From an uncultured Caryophanales bacterium (GTDB lineage: Bacteria; Bacillota_I; Bacilli_A; RF39; UBA660): a DNA stretch of 64,000 bases. The DNA is taken from positions 1-64,000 of the forward strand of contig CATLHA010000006.1 of assembly GCA_949948745.1 (NCBI GenBank), in the 5' to 3' direction. Within the stretch, counting starts at the first letter, position 1. Every line of letters begins with the position of its first letter. The notes beneath the pieces are model-generated. The model did not search any database. It saw nothing but the letters and a program-made list of their open reading frames with translations, and was not told the DNA's origin. This document shows positions 38,101 to 46,554 of this stretch, piece by piece. The position numbers and the translations under genes are program-made.

Positions 38101-39770
38101 ATTATGTAAGAGAATATATTCCAAGTAATAAGAATATTTCAACAACTACAATCCAAATACAAAAGAGTAATTCTTTATCTTTATTTAATTCAGCAGATAA
38201 AGTCTCTAATGAAGTAGAAGATGGGATAGGATTTTTAACATCCTATAAGAATAATTCGAATAGTCCAACATCTACAATTTTAGTGAATGGACTTCCATAT
38301 CATGGAGATGGAGTATCTTCTTTTCATGGAGATTTGTATGTAACAGAACTTAGTGTAGGAAGTCCAAAGGAAGAAGAACATAGTTTGGTAGTTAATCAAT
38401 TTAACTTTTACTATACAACGAATACAGCTTATCGAGGAAAGACAAGTAGTGAATTAGAAAGTGAAAACTTTTTAGATACTAATCTATGGAAGAAATTAGA
38501 ATTAGAAGATATGAATGGAAATAGTAGTAATCCAAAGTTACCAAATGCAAAAGTAAAGATACCAGATAAATTTTCACCAGTATTAATTGTTGCGGTAGGA
38601 GATTTACCAGGACAAGGGACGATTGAAATGCATGTAACCTTAGGATTATCAGAAACTTCCCCAGGAGATTATTTAGCGAACTTTTCATCTCAAGGAAAAT
38701 TATCTTCTTATTCTTATGCTTACTTTATCAGTAGAATGTTAGAAGGAAAAGTATGGATAGATAGGAATCGAAACGGATTACAAGGAAGTAATGAAGAAGA
38801 ATTATCAGGAGTTAATGTTATTTTAATGAAATTAAAAGATGGTGGAGATAAGAGTAAGAAAAGTGACTATGAAGAATATTTACTTAACTCCAAGAAAGTA
38901 GTAGTAGAAACAGGAAAACAGATGGATGTGGCAAGTGGAAGTATTTCTAGTTATGAAAGAAGTTTTCCATCAACAGGAGAGGAAGTATTTTCTGATAGTG
39001 GATCTTATCGATTCTATAACTTACCAGTAGGAGTATATGGAGTAAGAATAGAAAGTAGTGATAGGATATCTTTATTAGATTATGAACTGTCTCCTAAGAA
39101 GCAAGGAAGTAATGAAGAAATAGATTCTGATGGAAATGGAACTTATGATACAAATAAAGAATTAGAACATATTTTTATTGAAGGGATTATTATTGATAGT
39201 ATAGAAAATTCCTCTGTTCGCTATTATGAATCAAGATATCATGATGTAGGAGTTTATCCAGTATATCGATTGAGTTTCCAAAAAGTAAAGAAAGAAAACT
39301 TAAAGAGAAGTGTATCAGGAGTAGAATTTTCTCTATACAAACTAAATTGTACCAATCCAAGTCATAATCATGATGAGACAATGATATCAACTAACAAAAA
39401 TCAAGAATGTTTTCAATTTATAAGTGCGGTAGTAAGTAATAAGAATGGAGAAGTGTTATTTAGAAAATTATTAGATGATAGTGAATATCGATTAGTAGAA
39501 ACAAAAGTTCCATTTGATAGAAAGAAACCAGAGGGAGAATGGAGAGTATCTATTAAGGAAGGAGAATATCAAATTCTTACTGTTGGAGATACTTCTACAC
39601 CAGATTTTATTTTAGAAGATGGAGTATGGTTATTACCAAATCAACCAATTACTTTACCAAGTACAGGAGGAATAGGAATTACTATTTTCTATACGATTGG
39701 AATTCTTTTAATACTTAGTTCTACTTTCTTTATTGGATATTTCCTTTATAAGAAAAGAAAAAAATATTGA
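35103..39770 (+). CDS. Giant LPXTG cell-wall-anchored surface protein
   Basis: A 1555-residue exported protein. The N-terminal hydrophobic segment (about 17-38) serves as signal. A long beta-rich body (about 60-1200) has no recognised domain. At about 1214 a SdrD-type B repeat begins (GKVWIDRNRNGLQGSNEEEL), and at about 1389 a Cna-B/SpaA-like prealbumin domain (LSFQKVKKENLKRSVSGVEF). The C-terminus has a sortase signal: LPSTG at 1518-1522, a hydrophobic stretch, and a KKRKKY tail. Sortase would link it to peptidoglycan; no sortase gene is in this window. Its position behind a G10-containing promoter suggests on/off expression, as for adhesins. Confidence 0.92.
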   Translation: MDSILKNSKTILKEHREIFLVCIGILMIGTGLLFYPSRADPSSTLALGNIKETLESDEAYIEQASMVDDLETESKTKITTGSAPFDTEYGEEIGVELNPGDDNSPKNSIVRTFDIVDYTVNFTTKTQSNSEAVAFKNGKIYFEFVLPYSSEEAIFETDKMGWLESKTEVTYKIQEFDHANSDGSISKWQVLKGSFRIVPTVGEETSIGNHYRELNVCIRVLALKNGEEVQPYFTFWLQGNDVFQGQDFSSSVETWYNDTSLITFSNNKCQTHKDENGEGIKEYKTIIPPEVTVTGAPRYNIDVINGHSSVNQKLGIFDFSTGNEDAANKDKGLVTGRMAAFGIRIELIGKTKEHGLRGVELPSGEITFDLELSTTYNGKDVSNDYKTLLYSLDSNNNNNTKQDGRRISTQHLSLPNLPHNKTTSLSYEYTKCYDSGNWSYAIEENVIHVQIKDYKINLKQLPYGLAVNGSPNIYTYYNPNEIFNYWDIQQAVFSTGQMWIVQDFFNSNVNSQYYNQKIDEQYGESGFKVTLKQKNFKFSNSNKDIIFNNQVVQDLSLERKGKFESTLNFTKYNANSYKDLLIENAGDNGKDVQIAGEKLGFYVSSSHNQAEGLNTGVAVDYLSKWDDIFFDPERVVSNSYIVKYLWGAKSDKTGWNHYGLKPDEDGYDQEMKNATADDLIYFESLEQLKNEGYIPVALLEERRFLMSTSFNLFTSYIYGTVKKDCPTGYTYMITYTTRGWNKDNVKDLVAEANGIEITSPADYGKITDVMYDTYAKNNIPSRSDSSVTSYDSYPDSFSVRDAITYSSIKNYQKAKYNESGYVSGSTGTDGGDSCYVADHFMNVSMSTSQSGSNSDGSKRVYDMDESQRIVDYVIRPSIVTGYTKDENKKDITTVTVEATLVKGLTYIEGSSYLGGTYTESNRGQGNITGGKSVQPILISNSDGTTTLRWVLENIEYVMDKEVLLDNIYYSCQIGNLSSEELDVKNGQLIDTVVKIKSTSDYVREYIPSNKNISTTTIQIQKSNSLSLFNSADKVSNEVEDGIGFLTSYKNNSNSPTSTILVNGLPYHGDGVSSFHGDLYVTELSVGSPKEEEHSLVVNQFNFYYTTNTAYRGKTSSELESENFLDTNLWKKLELEDMNGNSSNPKLPNAKVKIPDKFSPVLIVAVGDLPGQGTIEMHVTLGLSETSPGDYLANFSSQGKLSSYSYAYFISRMLEGKVWIDRNRNGLQGSNEEELSGVNVILMKLKDGGDKSKKSDYEEYLLNSKKVVVETGKQMDVASGSISSYERSFPSTGEEVFSDSGSYRFYNLPVGVYGVRIESSDRISLLDYELSPKKQGSNEEIDSDGNGTYDTNKELEHIFIEGIIIDSIENSSVRYYESRYHDVGVYPVYRLSFQKVKKENLKRSVSGVEFSLYKLNCTNPSHNHDETMISTNKNQECFQFISAVVSNKNGEVLFRKLLDDSEYRLVETKVPFDRKKPEGEWRVSIKEGEYQILTVGDTSTPDFILEDGVWLLPNQPITLPSTGGIGITIFYTIGILLILSSTFFIGYFLYKKRKKY

Positions 39771-39775
39771 ATTAC

Positions 39776-39795
39776 GAGCTTTGGCTCTTTTTTTC
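39776..39795 (+). terminator. Weak terminator after the LPXTG gene
   Basis: GAGC-TTTG-GCTC hairpin (4 bp) followed by a long T run. Confidence 0.5.
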
Positions 39796-39833
39796 TACAT
39801 TTTTTTACTTGACACTTTTTAAATTCATAGAAA

Positions 39834-39862
39834 TTGCCAATTTACTTTGATAGTGTTATAAT
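39834..39862 (+). promoter_or_regulatory. Promoter of the LTA-synthase-like gene
   Basis: TTGCCA (39834-39839), a 17-base spacer, and TATAAT (39857-39862). A second TTGACA lies at 39809-39814 without an obvious partner. Confidence 0.65.
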
Positions 39863-39884
39863 GTATTCGGAAAGGGTTATGCCA

Positions 39885-42026
39885 ATGAAAAAAATTAAAA
39901 AGAAAGTTGATCAAATTTGGAACCGAATTAAAAAAATTGCATTGCATATTATATTGAATCCTAAACGTTCACTTATATTTGCATTTAATAGTTGTATTGA
40001 GATTATAAGAAATAATATCTTATTTTTTATATTTCTACTTGTCAATTTATTTGCATCTACAATACTTCGTTATTTTACAATACATACTGTTGATAATATA
40101 TTAAATTTTAAACCAATGCTTGCTGATTTAGCAATTATTTTGGCATTGGGTAGCTTTAGCTTTTTTATGAAGAGAAAGAATCGATTTACTTATCTATTTA
40201 CAGTTACTATTATCTTAAGTATTCTTTGTATTATCAATTCATTATATTATACATTCTATACTTCTTATGTTTCTGTATCCTTAATTTCAACGGTACAATA
40301 TTTATTTCAAGTAAAAGATTCTGTAACTGAAAATGTATTTAAGATTCATGATTTTTCATATTTGTTTGCACCAATTGCATTATTACTCGTACATTTACGC
40401 TTAAAGAAAACTCGTAGAATAAAAGATGGAGAGAAAAGGGATAATTCAAAAGCTATTGTGTCTCTTTGTACTTCAGGAGTTTTAGCTATTATCTTTATTA
40501 TGACACTTACATCCTTAGAAATAGGACGTTTTGCGAAACAATGGAATCGTGAATATATTGTTATGCAGTTTGGAATTTATGCTTATCATTTAAATGATTT
40601 AGTAAAAAGTGTAGAACCGAAAGTAACTAGTTTGTTTGGATATGATAATGCATTAAAAAGATTTAATGAATATTATCAAGATGTTCCAAATACGCAAATG
40701 AAGACAAATGAATATACGAATATTTTTGAAGGAAAAAATATTATTTCTATTCACTGTGAAAGTATGCAGCAAGTAAATATGACTTTAAGTTTTAACGGGG
40801 AGGAATTAACTCCAAATTTAAATAAGTTAGCTAGTGATTCTTTGTATTTTAGTAATTTTTATTCACAAGTTAGTGTAGGTACTTCTAGTGATACTGAATT
40901 TACTTTGAATACATCATTAATGCCTACCAATAGTGGTACAGCATTCGTTAGTTATTTTAATAGGGAATATGTTTCTATTCCAAAACTTTTAAAGGAAAAG
41001 GGTTATTATACATTTAGCATGCATGCAAATAATGGTTCTTATTGGAATCGAAATGTTATGCATGAATCCCTTGGATATGATCATTTTTATAGTAAGAAAG
41101 AATATGACATTGATGAAGTAATTGGACTTGGATTATCTGATAAATCTTTTTTTAAACAATCTATTGAAAAAATAAAAGAAATCAATGCTAAAGGAAAACC
41201 ATATTATGGTACTGTAATTATGCTTACTAATCATACACCGTTTGCTGAAGTAGATAAATATGGAGAATTTGATGTTGATATTAAAGAAGATCTTCTTGAT
41301 GAAGAAGGAAATCCAGTAATCAATGAAGAGACTGGTGAGGTTGAAAAGATATCTTATCCATATATGGAAGGAACTAAATTAGGTAATTATTTCAAGTCTG
41401 TACATTATGCAGATGAGGCCTTAGGTGAGTTCTTACAAGGATTAGAAGAAGAAGGGTTAATGGAAAATACTGTTATTGTTCTATATGGAGATCATGATGC
41501 GAGACTTCCAAAAGCAGATTATAATCGTCTTTTCAATTATGATAAAGAAAATGATGCTACATTACCATCTGAAACCGAGGGATTTTATAAAGTAGATTCT
41601 AATCAATATGAATTATTGAGAAGAGTTCCATTCTTAATTTATAGTAAGGAAACAAAGGAGTCATTACATAAAGAAATTACTACTGTCATGGGTATGTATG
41701 ATGTTATGCCTACTTTGGGAAATATGTTTGGATTTTATAATAAATATCAATTAGGAAAAGATATTTTTAATACAACAGATGATAATATTGTCATTTTTCC
41801 AAATGGAAATTGGATGACCAATAAGGTTTATTATAATACTCAAAAAGGAAACTTCCTTTCTCTAAAGGAAGAACCTATCTCTGAAGAATATATTAAATCT
41901 TGTCAGGAGTATTCTGAGAAGTTATTAAATGTTTCAAATTCTTTAATTGTATTTGATTTAATAAAGAAAGATCGTCAAACAATGGAATCTGAATCAGATT
42001 ATATAGAGGAAAAGGTTGCGGAATAA
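39885..42026 (+). CDS. LTA synthase family protein (membrane sulfatase fold)
   Basis: A 713-residue enzyme of the lipoteichoic acid synthase/alkaline phosphatase superfamily, which transfers glycerol-phosphate from phosphatidylglycerol. Five membrane segments fill about residues 40-230. The extracellular domain starts near 285 with NIISIHCESMQQ; the catalytic Thr lies in SDTEFTLNTSLMP; SMHANNGSYWNR and VLYGDHDARLP supply further metal ligands. ATG 39885 is chosen for AAAGGG eight bases upstream. It overlaps the next gene by one base. Whether it makes LTA or another polyol-phosphate polymer is not decidable here. Confidence 0.9.
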   Translation: MKKIKKKVDQIWNRIKKIALHIILNPKRSLIFAFNSCIEIIRNNILFFIFLLVNLFASTILRYFTIHTVDNILNFKPMLADLAIILALGSFSFFMKRKNRFTYLFTVTIILSILCIINSLYYTFYTSYVSVSLISTVQYLFQVKDSVTENVFKIHDFSYLFAPIALLLVHLRLKKTRRIKDGEKRDNSKAIVSLCTSGVLAIIFIMTLTSLEIGRFAKQWNREYIVMQFGIYAYHLNDLVKSVEPKVTSLFGYDNALKRFNEYYQDVPNTQMKTNEYTNIFEGKNIISIHCESMQQVNMTLSFNGEELTPNLNKLASDSLYFSNFYSQVSVGTSSDTEFTLNTSLMPTNSGTAFVSYFNREYVSIPKLLKEKGYYTFSMHANNGSYWNRNVMHESLGYDHFYSKKEYDIDEVIGLGLSDKSFFKQSIEKIKEINAKGKPYYGTVIMLTNHTPFAEVDKYGEFDVDIKEDLLDEEGNPVINEETGEVEKISYPYMEGTKLGNYFKSVHYADEALGEFLQGLEEEGLMENTVIVLYGDHDARLPKADYNRLFNYDKENDATLPSETEGFYKVDSNQYELLRRVPFLIYSKETKESLHKEITTVMGMYDVMPTLGNMFGFYNKYQLGKDIFNTTDDNIVIFPNGNWMTNKVYYNTQKGNFLSLKEEPISEEYIKSCQEYSEKLLNVSNSLIVFDLIKKDRQTMESESDYIEEKVAE

Positions 42027-42667
42027 TGAAAACGAAAACAAAACGAAATGAAAAAAATAGTAGTTTTAGTATTTTGGTTGTATTTCTCTTATTAGGATTA
42101 ATTATTGGTGGATGTTATTGCTTTTATCAAGAATTTTTTAATTCAGATACTGGTTCAGTTACAGTAGTTTCAAAGATGGATGATTATCCATATTATTTGA
42201 ATAGTAATGCAACTAGACTTTATAAAAAATATTATAAACTCTTAGAAGAAGAATTAAAGGATTCTAAGGTTGATGAAAAGGAATATGCAAAGTTAGTTGC
42301 TCAATTGTTTTCTATAGATTTTTATACATTAAGTAATAAATTAACAAATCAAGATATTGGAGGCATTCAGTTTATTTCTCCTTCACTTCAAGAAAAGTTT
42401 TCTAGTGAATCTAAAAATACTGTTTATAAATATATAGAAAATAATATTAGTGGTAAGAGAACTCAGGAACTTCCTGAAGTAAAGAAAGTGGAAGTTTCTA
42501 ATATTGAGACAGTTTCTTATAATAAGAATAATCTGTCTGATTCTAGTGCATTTAAGGTTCTTGTTGAATTAGAGTATGTAGTAGATTTAGGTTATCCAGA
42601 ATCATTAGAATTGTTTTTTATCCATGAGGATAATAAGCTAGTATTAGTAGAATTTGGTGAAAAATAA
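42026..42667 (+). CDS. Membrane-anchored hypothetical protein coupled to the LTA synthase
   Basis: A 213-residue protein with a basic head, one membrane segment (about 13-33, including GGCYCF) and an external domain of about 175 residues with no recognised fold. Start and previous stop overlap (TAATG), so it is translated with the LTA-synthase-like enzyme and may be an accessory factor. Confidence 0.7.
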   Translation: MKTKTKRNEKNSSFSILVVFLLLGLIIGGCYCFYQEFFNSDTGSVTVVSKMDDYPYYLNSNATRLYKKYYKLLEEELKDSKVDEKEYAKLVAQLFSIDFYTLSNKLTNQDIGGIQFISPSLQEKFSSESKNTVYKYIENNISGKRTQELPEVKKVEVSNIETVSYNKNNLSDSSAFKVLVELEYVVDLGYPESLELFFIHEDNKLVLVEFGEK

Positions 42668-42670
42668 TAA

Positions 42671-42698
42671 AAAAGACTAAAAATTTTAGTCTTTTTTT
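42671..42698. terminator. Bidirectional terminator
   Basis: AAAAGACTAAAA / TTTTAGTCTTTT perfect 12-bp inverted repeat with T runs on both strands, between convergent genes. Confidence 0.8.
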
Positions 42699-42745
42699 AC
42701 GTTTTCTTTTTGTTTTGTAAATAATAATAGTAGGGGAGTAATTAA

Positions 42746-44281
42746 TTATGGTTCAAAATGCATTGTTTTAATCATTTCTGGTCTTTCTAATTCAAGATTA
42801 TATTTCATAGTTTTACTTGCATCTTCAATGCTTTGATCATCTAAAATATAATTCCATAATTTTTTCTTTACATTTTTATAATAAATCATTTTTCCTTTAC
42901 CATTTAGTCTTATTTGGTTTATGTTTAATACGTCACCATTTTGATAACTGGTCGATGTTAGAATTTGTTTAAAAATATTATAGAATGATAATATTTCATT
43001 TGTTGTTAGGTTGGTATCTAAGTTATTTGAAACAGTATCTAATATATTTAAAATAGTCTTAATATCTCTTACTGTAGTTAATTTATTAATCATGGCTTTT
43101 ATAATAGTTTGTTGATTATATCCCCTGTCTATATCTCCTTGAGCTAAGTCATATCGATTTCTAGCAAATACTAAGGCATGTTCTCCATCTAGTGTTTGTA
43201 ATCCTTTTTCTATACATAAAGTTCCTTGTCTATTAGAATCATCTGTACATAGCCTTTTAGGAACTTCTACTTCAATACCATTTAATGCATTAACTAAGCC
43301 TACAACACCTTTGAAATTTACTTTTACATAATAATCAATTTTAATATCAAATGTGTTTTCAATTGTTTGCATCATACAATCTGTTCCATACCATCCAGCA
43401 TGAGTTAATTTATTTCTTTGATTATTCTTACAAGCAATAGGAAGGTAACTATCTCTTGGAATTGACATCATTGTTGTATTAAATGTATTAGGATTAAAGG
43501 TTACTAAAATTAAAGAATCTCCGTTTGCATAAGCATTTTTCTTTAAACCATCTTTTTCACTATCTACACCCATTAAAAGTACTGTAAATGGTTTGGTTAC
43601 TGTTGATTCATTATTGACTTGCTCGACTTGGTTTTTCTTTAATTCCTTATCTTTTGATTCAATTACTTTTACATCCGTTGCGATATTTTCATATCCTTCT
43701 GTAGTAGAAAACATCTCTTTATAATTACTTGATATTAGTACAGCATCGAGTTTATTATCGTATAGGTCATGCATCATTACCATAATGTCATCGTAATCTT
43801 CAATTTCATTATCACTATCTAATTTGTTTTCTTCTATTAACTCTTTTGCTAGTATGTAGTTGTCTATAGATAGTGTATCATTTAAAATTCCAATCTTTAA
43901 TTCAGTAACATCATCAATCGTATTTATATTACTGTCATTTTTAACAATTAAGCTGGAAGAATAGGTCATCTTTTCCTTATTTATAGAACTAATAGATCCA
44001 TATGTTTCACTAATTAGATTACTAGCGAATAAGTTAATTCCTATAAAAAGAGTCATTCCTAAAAGGGCAGGAATCTTTTTTAGGTTTTTCTTGTAATAGA
44101 AGAATAAAAAGTCAATGATTAAAAGTACTAATACGATAATTCCTCTTATGATTGGTTCAATTGGTCCTAATTTTCCAATCTGATATATTAGCATCAAGCT
44201 AGTAATAATTGAGAGTAATACAAATATATTATTAAATTTTAATTTTACTTTTTTCTTTTTTTTCATTTTTGTTTTTGTCAT
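42746..44281 (-). CDS. LytR-CpsA-Psr (LCP) family ligase with extra N-terminal domain
   Basis: LCP enzymes attach wall teichoic acid or capsule to peptidoglycan. It has 511 residues; four membrane segments lie in about 20-115. A 100-residue external insert resembling a small-ligand-binding fold (LKIGILNDTLSIDNYILAKE) comes next, then the LCP core: LLMGVDSE, DSLILVTFNP, MMSIPRDSYLPI, a conserved Arg region DIDRGYNQQ and DGEHALVFARNRYD. The insert, absent from compact LCP proteins, could sense a substrate. A TATAAT on the minus strand near 44300 probably serves it. Confidence 0.9.
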   Translation of the reverse strand: MTKTKMKKKKKVKLKFNNIFVLLSIITSLMLIYQIGKLGPIEPIIRGIIVLVLLIIDFLFFYYKKNLKKIPALLGMTLFIGINLFASNLISETYGSISSINKEKMTYSSSLIVKNDSNINTIDDVTELKIGILNDTLSIDNYILAKELIEENKLDSDNEIEDYDDIMVMMHDLYDNKLDAVLISSNYKEMFSTTEGYENIATDVKVIESKDKELKKNQVEQVNNESTVTKPFTVLLMGVDSEKDGLKKNAYANGDSLILVTFNPNTFNTTMMSIPRDSYLPIACKNNQRNKLTHAGWYGTDCMMQTIENTFDIKIDYYVKVNFKGVVGLVNALNGIEVEVPKRLCTDDSNRQGTLCIEKGLQTLDGEHALVFARNRYDLAQGDIDRGYNQQTIIKAMINKLTTVRDIKTILNILDTVSNNLDTNLTTNEILSFYNIFKQILTSTSYQNGDVLNINQIRLNGKGKMIYYKNVKKKLWNYILDDQSIEDASKTMKYNLELERPEMIKTMHFEP

Positions 44282-44470
44282 TCACATCATCCCTATTCTT
44301 ATTATAACCAAAAAAATTTATTTCTAATACAAAAGTGAAAAAATGAAAATAAACTTTACAAAAAATAGAAGGAAAAAATGTCAATTATTCAAAATATATT
44401 ATCATATTATGTCTTATTACATTTTATTTGGTATAATATAGTTGAATAATTAGAGAGTAGGAGGGATTCA

Positions 44471-46543
44471 ATGAAAAAAATATTAAAAACTTTTATCTTT
44501 TTATTTGTTGTTTTCTCTTTTACAGAAGTAAATGCTTTATCGCCTTCAGAGATTAGAACTCGTCAAACGTCTTGTCCAGCTTTTGAACTTGCGAATGCTA
44601 AAGAGGATGGCTCTTTGGATACTGTTGGGTGCTATGATTCATATGAAGCGACAAAACAAGCAATGGATGCTACTCCTGGGGATGGATTATGTATTGTTCA
44701 GGGTGGTATGATTATTGATGCAAAATATGCACTTATTGATTATGATCAAACTACTAGTCTTAAATATATTAATGTTTATGATAGTGTCCTTTTAAATAAA
44801 AGAATAACTTATATTGCGCCAGCTGGAACATATTCTGATGATGCTGCTTATTTAGGAGTAGATCCTAATACACTTAGGATTAAGATTAAAGTAAGTGGTG
44901 TTACAGGATATATTGGAAAATATGAAAATGAGGTAACTAAAACTAATATCTTATATGATATTATTCCAATTTCATGGGTTAAAACTCCAACTTATTATCA
45001 GATTACGAATGATTCTATTATTCATCATTTTCCAGCGAACATGTCTGGAACGAATGGTGAGGCTGCCATTACAATTGGAAGAAAACCGGATATGGTTAAT
45101 CCAGGAAATTATTATAGTTATGATGGAAATTATTTTTATACAGATATGAAATTGCTTCTTGATGATTATAGGAATGGAGTTACATCTCATGCGGTAAATG
45201 CTAATAATCCGTATTATAATTATTATCAATATTTATCTTTTCGTACAAAAACCAATTATAGTGCAGCAAACCTTAATGCTTTTATTAGTAGTAGAACTTC
45301 TTCAGGTATTATGCTAAATACAGGAGATTCTTTTATTGATGCACAAAACAAATATGGTGTAAATGCAGCATTGATGTTTTCTATTGGGATTAATGAATCA
45401 GCTTTTGGAAATAGTCCTATTGCTTTAGCCAAAAATAATCTTTTTGGGTTGAATGCAACAGATAAAAATCCTTCTGAAAATGCTTCTGTCTTTGCTTCTG
45501 CTGCCGATTGTATTTATAATTATGCTTATGGATGGTTGTCATATAGATTTTTACAACCAGGAGATGCAATGGATCGTTTTCATGGAGCGATGGTTGGAAA
45601 TAAATTAAGTGGTCTTAATATAAAATATGCTTCTGATCCATATTGGGGTGAGAAAGCTGCCGCTTACTATTACCAATTAGATAGATATTTTGGATTTCAG
45701 GATTATAATTCTTATACGATTGCCTTATTAAATAATCAATATCAAAATACTGTTTATGCAAAGAAAACGCCTGGGGGATTAAATGTTTCTACGCAATTTT
45801 ATCAATATTGTGATAAAGACTCTGCAGTTGTAGTAATTGGAGAAACAACTGGACCAGCAGTTAATGGAAATACAACTTGGTATCAGATTATGAGTGATCC
45901 TGATTTAAGAGCTAGTGACCTTGAATATACTGATGCTAGTTCTAAAACGTTCCCACGTCCTGAATATGCATGGGATAAAATGAAAGTGTATGTACCAGCG
46001 GCATATTTTACTAAAATAAATAAAGCAAATACTGATATTCCAGTTGTAGATCCTACTCCAGATAATCCTGTAAAACCAGATCCAACTCCAACTCCGAGTC
46101 CTAGTCCAACGCCAGTTCCGACTCCACCTCCTGCAAAAGCAATCTCTACAATTGTTAGTGAATCTGGTTATAGAGTAGAGAATGGTTATTTCTTTGGTGT
46201 TCAGCCTGGAACTAATGTTTCTTCCTTAAGTGCGAAAATTGTCGCTAATGGAGGTTCTGTTACTTCTAGTTCTTCTACAATTGGAACGGGAGTAGTACTT
46301 ACTATTACATCTGGGGAGTTAAAGCAGACATTTACTGTTGTAATTTATGGTGATGTTGATGGAGATGGTTCTATTTCTGCAGTTGACTATGTTCAAGTTA
46401 AAAATCATATTATGGGAAATGGAAGTTTAAATGGTGCTAAAGCAATTGCTGCTGATGTAAATAAAGATGGTTCAGTTTCAGCTGTTGATTATGTAAATAT
46501 AAAGAATTATATTATGGGAAATGGAAATGTAATCCATAATTAA
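44471..46543 (+). CDS. Secreted glucosaminidase (GH73-like) with dockerin
   Basis: A 690-residue secreted protein: signal peptide (about 1-22), an N-terminal region of about 230 residues, a glucosaminidase-type domain (about 270-410) with AALMFSIGINESAFGNSPIA and KNNLFGLNATD, then SH3-like sequence, a Pro/Thr linker (about 530-555) and a C-terminal dockerin made of two calcium loops (GDVDGDGSISAVDYVQVK and ADVNKDGSVSAVDYVNIK). It probably cuts peptidoglycan. The dockerin implies docking to a cohesin elsewhere. GGAGG precedes the ATG. Confidence 0.9.
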   Translation: MKKILKTFIFLFVVFSFTEVNALSPSEIRTRQTSCPAFELANAKEDGSLDTVGCYDSYEATKQAMDATPGDGLCIVQGGMIIDAKYALIDYDQTTSLKYINVYDSVLLNKRITYIAPAGTYSDDAAYLGVDPNTLRIKIKVSGVTGYIGKYENEVTKTNILYDIIPISWVKTPTYYQITNDSIIHHFPANMSGTNGEAAITIGRKPDMVNPGNYYSYDGNYFYTDMKLLLDDYRNGVTSHAVNANNPYYNYYQYLSFRTKTNYSAANLNAFISSRTSSGIMLNTGDSFIDAQNKYGVNAALMFSIGINESAFGNSPIALAKNNLFGLNATDKNPSENASVFASAADCIYNYAYGWLSYRFLQPGDAMDRFHGAMVGNKLSGLNIKYASDPYWGEKAAAYYYQLDRYFGFQDYNSYTIALLNNQYQNTVYAKKTPGGLNVSTQFYQYCDKDSAVVVIGETTGPAVNGNTTWYQIMSDPDLRASDLEYTDASSKTFPRPEYAWDKMKVYVPAAYFTKINKANTDIPVVDPTPDNPVKPDPTPTPSPSPTPVPTPPPAKAISTIVSESGYRVENGYFFGVQPGTNVSSLSAKIVANGGSVTSSSSTIGTGVVLTITSGELKQTFTVVIYGDVDGDGSISAVDYVQVKNHIMGNGSLNGAKAIAADVNKDGSVSAVDYVNIKNYIMGNGNVIHN

Positions 46544-46554
46544 GGGGTGTAGTG

